The notes beneath the pieces were generated by a model. It searched no databases. It was not told where the DNA came from and worked only from the letters and a program-made list of their open reading frames with translations. From assembly GCF_009696275.1 (NCBI RefSeq), contig NZ_VUMI01000046.1, forward strand, positions 1 to 46,510: a DNA stretch of 46,510 nucleotides. The letters run 5' to 3'. The stretch is from Eisenbergiella porci (GTDB lineage: Bacteria > Bacillota > Clostridia > Lachnospirales > Lachnospiraceae). The translations under genes and the position numbers were made by a program. Numbering within the stretch: position 1 is the stretch's first letter; each line of letters opens with the position of its first letter. Of the stretch, positions 43,178 to 46,510 are shown one piece after another.

Positions 43178-44034
43178 TGCTCATCACCCCCGTCCCAAAG
43201 CCTCTGCAGCAGCAGAATGACGATTAACAAAACGCCTCCTACGCATACGGCGGCGGCAGCCATCTTATCAAGATCCAGGTAGGTAAACCAGTTGTTGAAC
43301 AAATGCTGCAGCATGTACATACTCTCATGAGGATAGGCCCCCGCCACCAGATAGCTTTCCCTGAAAACCTTGAAGGAATTTAAAAAGGAAAGCACCGTTA
43401 TGGTATACATGCTCCCTTTCAGCTGCGGCAGCATGACTGACCAAAATACCCGGAAGCTTCCCGCGCCGTCCACCCTGGCTGCCTCAATGAAATCCCCCGG
43501 AATTGCCAGGATCCCGGCCAGCCACAATATCACCGTATAACCCAGGTTTTTCCACACATAACTGAAAACCAGAACCCAGAAGGCATCCTCCGTCCACATA
43601 AAATCCACATGTGTTTCCAGCAGCCGGTTCAGAAAGCCGTCAGCGGAAAAGGTCATTTTCCAGACAAGCACGATGGTAGCCGACGGCATTGCCATGGGAA
43701 GCAGGAAAAAAGATTTGAACAGCTGCACCTGTTTTAACTGCGAAAGCATAAGCGCCGCCGCCAATCCCAGAATAAGCAGAAGAGGCAGACAAATACATGT
43801 AAACCGCAGAGTATTATATACCGCCAGCCGGAAAGGCCCATTTTCAAATATGGTCCGGTAGTTCTCCAGTCCCGTAAATTCTCCTGTAACCGCCGTTGTA
43901 AAGGAACGCCGGAACACATCGATAAACGGAACCAGCACAAATACCGCTACCCCCAGAAAGCTGGGAAGCAGAAAGGCCAGGAAGGCCCTTCTGCTTCTGT
44001 GTTGCTTTTGTTGTGTACGAGGTTTTCCTTTCAC
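43174..44034 (-). CDS. Carbohydrate ABC transporter permease (MalF-like)
   Basis: A 286-residue permease with six predicted helices and the loop FIEAARVDGAGSFRVFWSVMLP. RRAFLAFLLPSFLGVAVFVLVPF is typical of the first helix of this group. I prefer GTG 44034 as start, six bases after AGGAG; GTG 44043 is the alternative but would abut the ribosome site. The gap to the binding-protein gene is 12 bases, so all three genes form one operon. The ATPase must come from elsewhere. Confidence 0.92.
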   Translation of the reverse strand: MKGKPRTQQKQHRSRRAFLAFLLPSFLGVAVFVLVPFIDVFRRSFTTAVTGEFTGLENYRTIFENGPFRLAVYNTLRFTCICLPLLLILGLAAALMLSQLKQVQLFKSFFLLPMAMPSATIVLVWKMTFSADGFLNRLLETHVDFMWTEDAFWVLVFSYVWKNLGYTVILWLAGILAIPGDFIEAARVDGAGSFRVFWSVMLPQLKGSMYTITVLSFLNSFKVFRESYLVAGAYPHESMYMLQHLFNNWFTYLDLDKMAAAAVCVGGVLLIVILLLQRLWDGGDEQ

Positions 44035-44046
44035 ACTGCACACTCC

Positions 44047-46386
44047 TTATTCTGCCAGATAAATGGCCGATTTCTGCTGTATCTCCCTCACGGCCGTTTC
44101 CACAGTCATGGAGCCGTTCAAAGCAGAAACACCATACTGCACCACAATGTCCTCAAGAAATGTGTTTCCCTCCAGGGAATGATCCGCCTGCTCTGCAAGC
44201 TCCTTCAGCCTCTCCACCGAAGCCCTGGACGGACCGCCATAGGAGAAATAGATTTCCCTGCCTCCGACTTTCCAGCTGCTTCCCATGGAAATCTGATCGT
44301 CCATATCACTCAATATACCAAAGGCTTCTGTGTTTACCGGTAACCCGACTCCTGAATTCGTTTTCTGGATTTCCGTGCTGAGCATCATTTTTACAAAGCT
44401 CTTCGCAAGCTCCGTCTGGCTGCTTCCTGCGGCTATGGCCAGCTTGTTTGCCGGGATAAAACCGGTTCCATCCATGCCCGGCCATAAATCAAATACATAG
44501 CCATTATCTTCCGAAACCTTGCTGACGGCGCCCATATCAGACAGCATCCCTTCTGCATTTCCGGACATAATTCCAACCATATCCCCCGCTGTCAGGGTCG
44601 CTATCGAACCAATCGTCCAGGCGTTCTTATTATCGCCCCAGACCTCCAGCTCCTCCTTGCCGATTCCTTCCATGTCCGCCTGGTATATCCGGGCCGCCTG
44701 GGTTAGAAGCTCTGTCAGTGCCTGCGTATTCAGTTTCCTGTCCTCCAGCAGACTGCTGCTGTTCACGAGCAGCAACTGCTTCAGCTCCTGTGTTGCATTA
44801 AAAGCTCCCGTAATACTGCTTTCAGGCCTTTCTGTACGGAGCTTTTCCACCAGCTGCGCATAAGTGGCCAAATCCTTTACCGACTCCACATCCTCCTTTT
44901 TACCGCATATCATAGGAAGCTTAAACGCAGCGGGAATGATGAAGGTTCCGTTTTCCTCTTTATAAGCGGATGCTATATTTTCAAATACCTTTTTTTCTCC
45001 GGTCATTTCGTCCAGGATATCTGACAAATCCGCCAGCATTCCCTTCCGCACATAAATATCCGCATCCATATCATCCAGCAGAAGCACATCCGGCCCGTTC
45101 CCGCTCATCAGTTCCACATTGAGGTTCTTCAACGCATCCTGAGGCGTTATGGCGCTGCCGCTGTCATCTCCATACAGATAGGCATAACCATAAATATATT
45201 CGTAATTGATATATACATCCGGGTTTTCCTTCTGGAATATGGATATCGCCTGCCTGATTGTATAATTTTCCACCAGGCTGAATACCTTCAGCTGCTTTTC
45301 AGGAACCGTGGGTTCATCCGGGTCATAGGTAAAACGTACCGTCTCGTCCCCGGTAGTCAAAAGAAGGAACTCCCCGCTTTCCAGCCGGAGCATGCCGCAC
45401 AGTCCAAGCGCGGGATCTCCAAGGCTGCTGAAGCTTCCGTCAATGAGCTGCTCCATGGCATTACCGTTTTCCACATGACGGTACAGCCCTCCGCTGTATG
45501 CCACATAGATGGCCCCGTCTTCTCCGGGAAAAAGGATGCCGCCGTAGCTGTCGGAGCTGTTATTAAGCTTTGCTCCCATTTTTTCCCTGCAAAACTCATC
45601 CAGCACCGCATCCTTTTCCAGGGTGATTCCCTGTACCATATCATAGGACGTAACACCGCTGTTGCCCAGGCACAGCATCCTGTCGTCAACAAAAATTACC
45701 ATTTCAGGCTGTTCCGGAAGCGTAAAAAGCTGCTCCAGTTCTCCTTTTTCCCAGTCTGCCATAAAAACCCGGCCTCTTATACTGAGCGCGATGCTTTCCG
45801 ATTCCGATTTGGCGAACACCTTACCCACATAATCGCCGTCCTCCATGTTTGCCGGGACTTCAGACATATTCCCATCCACGCCGATTCGGATAACTAATGA
45901 ATCTGCCTTCAACGAAGCCCCTTCGCCTTCAAACGTCAGATAGCTCAGCAATATACTCCCGTCAGGCGCAATGGAAGCGCCGGACACATAACCATCCTGG
46001 GAAATATTTTTTTTAAGCTCCTCATTATGTTCCGCCGGTATCCAGCTTTTTCCCTCATCCGATGACAGATGAAGTCCTGACTTTGCGTCAAAGTACGCCA
46101 GCCTTCCGTCAGTCAGCATAGTCATGGTACGTCCTTCTACCGATGCCCCTTCCGGCAGCGGCGCCGTACTTTCCATATATCGGCCCATGGCCGCCACACT
46201 GCCGCTCTCCGCCTGCGTATCCCTGCCGTTTTCCTCCGATGCCGCCCCGGACTCCTCCGAAGCCGTTCCCCCTGAGCCCGTTTTCTTTGTCCCGCATCCG
46301 GTCATACTCAGCAGCACAGTCATAGTGTACAGAATACAAATCAACAGTGCCGGAATTCTTTTTCTTATTTTTTTATGTTTCAGCAT
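44047..46386 (-). CDS. Solute-binding lipoprotein with an N-terminal propeller-like domain
   Basis: A 779-residue extracellular lipoprotein. The signal peptide ends at Cys31 (LSMTGC) and is followed by a Gly/Ser/Glu linker. Residues about 60-360 form repeated beta blades with an Asp-box, SSDEGKSW, and RLESGEFLLLTTGDE, as in sialidase-like or BNR propellers. From about residue 370 (KQLKVFSLVENYTIRQAISIFQKENPDVY) a family 1 solute-binding domain follows, with VLLLDDMDADIYVRKGMLADLS and ANKLAIAAGSSQTELAKSFVKMML. Ordinary members have only the second domain. The ATG at 46386 follows GGGGA at six bases. It is the first gene of the second sugar ABC operon. Substrate unknown. Confidence 0.85.
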   Translation of the reverse strand: MLKHKKIRKRIPALLICILYTMTVLLSMTGCGTKKTGSGGTASEESGAASEENGRDTQAESGSVAAMGRYMESTAPLPEGASVEGRTMTMLTDGRLAYFDAKSGLHLSSDEGKSWIPAEHNEELKKNISQDGYVSGASIAPDGSILLSYLTFEGEGASLKADSLVIRIGVDGNMSEVPANMEDGDYVGKVFAKSESESIALSIRGRVFMADWEKGELEQLFTLPEQPEMVIFVDDRMLCLGNSGVTSYDMVQGITLEKDAVLDEFCREKMGAKLNNSSDSYGGILFPGEDGAIYVAYSGGLYRHVENGNAMEQLIDGSFSSLGDPALGLCGMLRLESGEFLLLTTGDETVRFTYDPDEPTVPEKQLKVFSLVENYTIRQAISIFQKENPDVYINYEYIYGYAYLYGDDSGSAITPQDALKNLNVELMSGNGPDVLLLDDMDADIYVRKGMLADLSDILDEMTGEKKVFENIASAYKEENGTFIIPAAFKLPMICGKKEDVESVKDLATYAQLVEKLRTERPESSITGAFNATQELKQLLLVNSSSLLEDRKLNTQALTELLTQAARIYQADMEGIGKEELEVWGDNKNAWTIGSIATLTAGDMVGIMSGNAEGMLSDMGAVSKVSEDNGYVFDLWPGMDGTGFIPANKLAIAAGSSQTELAKSFVKMMLSTEIQKTNSGVGLPVNTEAFGILSDMDDQISMGSSWKVGGREIYFSYGGPSRASVERLKELAEQADHSLEGNTFLEDIVVQYGVSALNGSMTVETAVREIQQKSAIYLAE

Positions 46387-46463
46387 ATAAATCCCCATTC
46401 CGCCGCCTTCGGCTGGCGGCACAAATAGTAATGAAAGTGTTCCAACTCTCTACGCTGTGTTGT

Positions 46464-46492
46464 AAAATAGTTTGTGAGAAGCTACACTACAA
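46464..46492 (-). promoter_or_regulatory. Putative promoter of the second sugar ABC operon
   Basis: On the minus strand TTGTAG (46492-46487), a 17-base spacer and TATTTT (46469-46464). A GCCGCC/GGCGGC hairpin lies just upstream of the ribosome site. Another gene may start past the window edge on the plus strand, since GGGAGGAGG at 46498-46506 looks like a ribosome site. Confidence 0.35.
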
Positions 46493-46510
46493 AGCACGGG
46501 AGGAGGAGTT

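Noticed and set aside
42570-43187. Alternative minus-strand frame over the second permease gene
   Set aside because: The overlapping frame encodes a typical permease with an EAA loop; this one has no domain.
46430-46510. A gene at the right edge
   Set aside because: Only a ribosome-like site is visible at 46498-46506; no start codon or coding sequence falls inside the window.

Overview
The window (46.5 kb, roughly half G+C) looks like a chromosomal segment of a gut Lachnospiraceae-type Firmicute. The reasons are strong AGGAGG ribosome sites, frequent TTG and GTG starts, many AraC-type regulators beside glycosidases, sugar ABC systems with two permeases and a lipoprotein but no ATPase, a Csp-like subtilase and many strong intrinsic terminators. 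Genus (for example an Eisenbergiella-like organism) is a guess. I saw no rRNA, tRNA, CRISPR array, intact insertion sequence or prophage.

Layout. 0.2-2.9 kb (+): a cysteine-rich protein of unknown role and a transglutaminase-like protein. 3.0-3.2 kb: a block of RNA-type palindromes ending in a branched bidirectional terminator. 3.2-8.3 kb (-): a five-gene uronide locus, in transcription order kduI, kduD, a discoidin-domain protein, a heparinase II/III-like lyase and rhaM, with a divergent AraC regulator at 8.6-9.5 kb. 9.5-12.2 kb: an ABC exporter, a DUF1905 remnant and a thioredoxin. 12.2-22.4 kb: GH43, a broken Rpn-type nuclease gene, GH4, GH27, an AraC regulator, GH2 and a MATE transporter. 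22.5-24.1 kb: two overlapping XRE regulators and an unknown gene.

24.2-32.6 kb (-): from the upstream end, two sugar permeases, a solute-binding lipoprotein, a GH51/GH43 chimeric remnant, GH35, a LacI regulator and an AraC regulator. The permease promoter is a perfect TTGACA-17-TATAAT. It and the lacI promoter each carry a similar 14-bp palindrome near the predicted transcription start, so the LacI protein probably controls both. 33.0-36.8 kb (-) is more A+T rich. It holds a frameshifted P-loop ATPase, a truncated ParA-like partner and two helical-repeat proteins, which I read as a decayed accessory module, possibly defence-related.

36.9-46.4 kb (-): a Csp-like S8 protease, a phosphoribosyltransferase-like protein, an HlyD-type adaptor with extreme G-rich codon use, a 684-bp gene-free gap with 13 copies of a 13-bp repeat and a 358-bp near-palindrome, then a second sugar ABC operon whose binding protein seems to carry an N-terminal propeller-like domain.

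Taken together the window is mainly a glycan-foraging region. Galactosidases (GH27, GH4, GH2, GH35), a GH43 enzyme and a uronide lyase with its KduI/KduD pathway would process galactose-, arabinose-, rhamnose- and uronate-containing plant glycans of the pectin or rhamnogalacturonan kind. All specificities are inferred from family membership.
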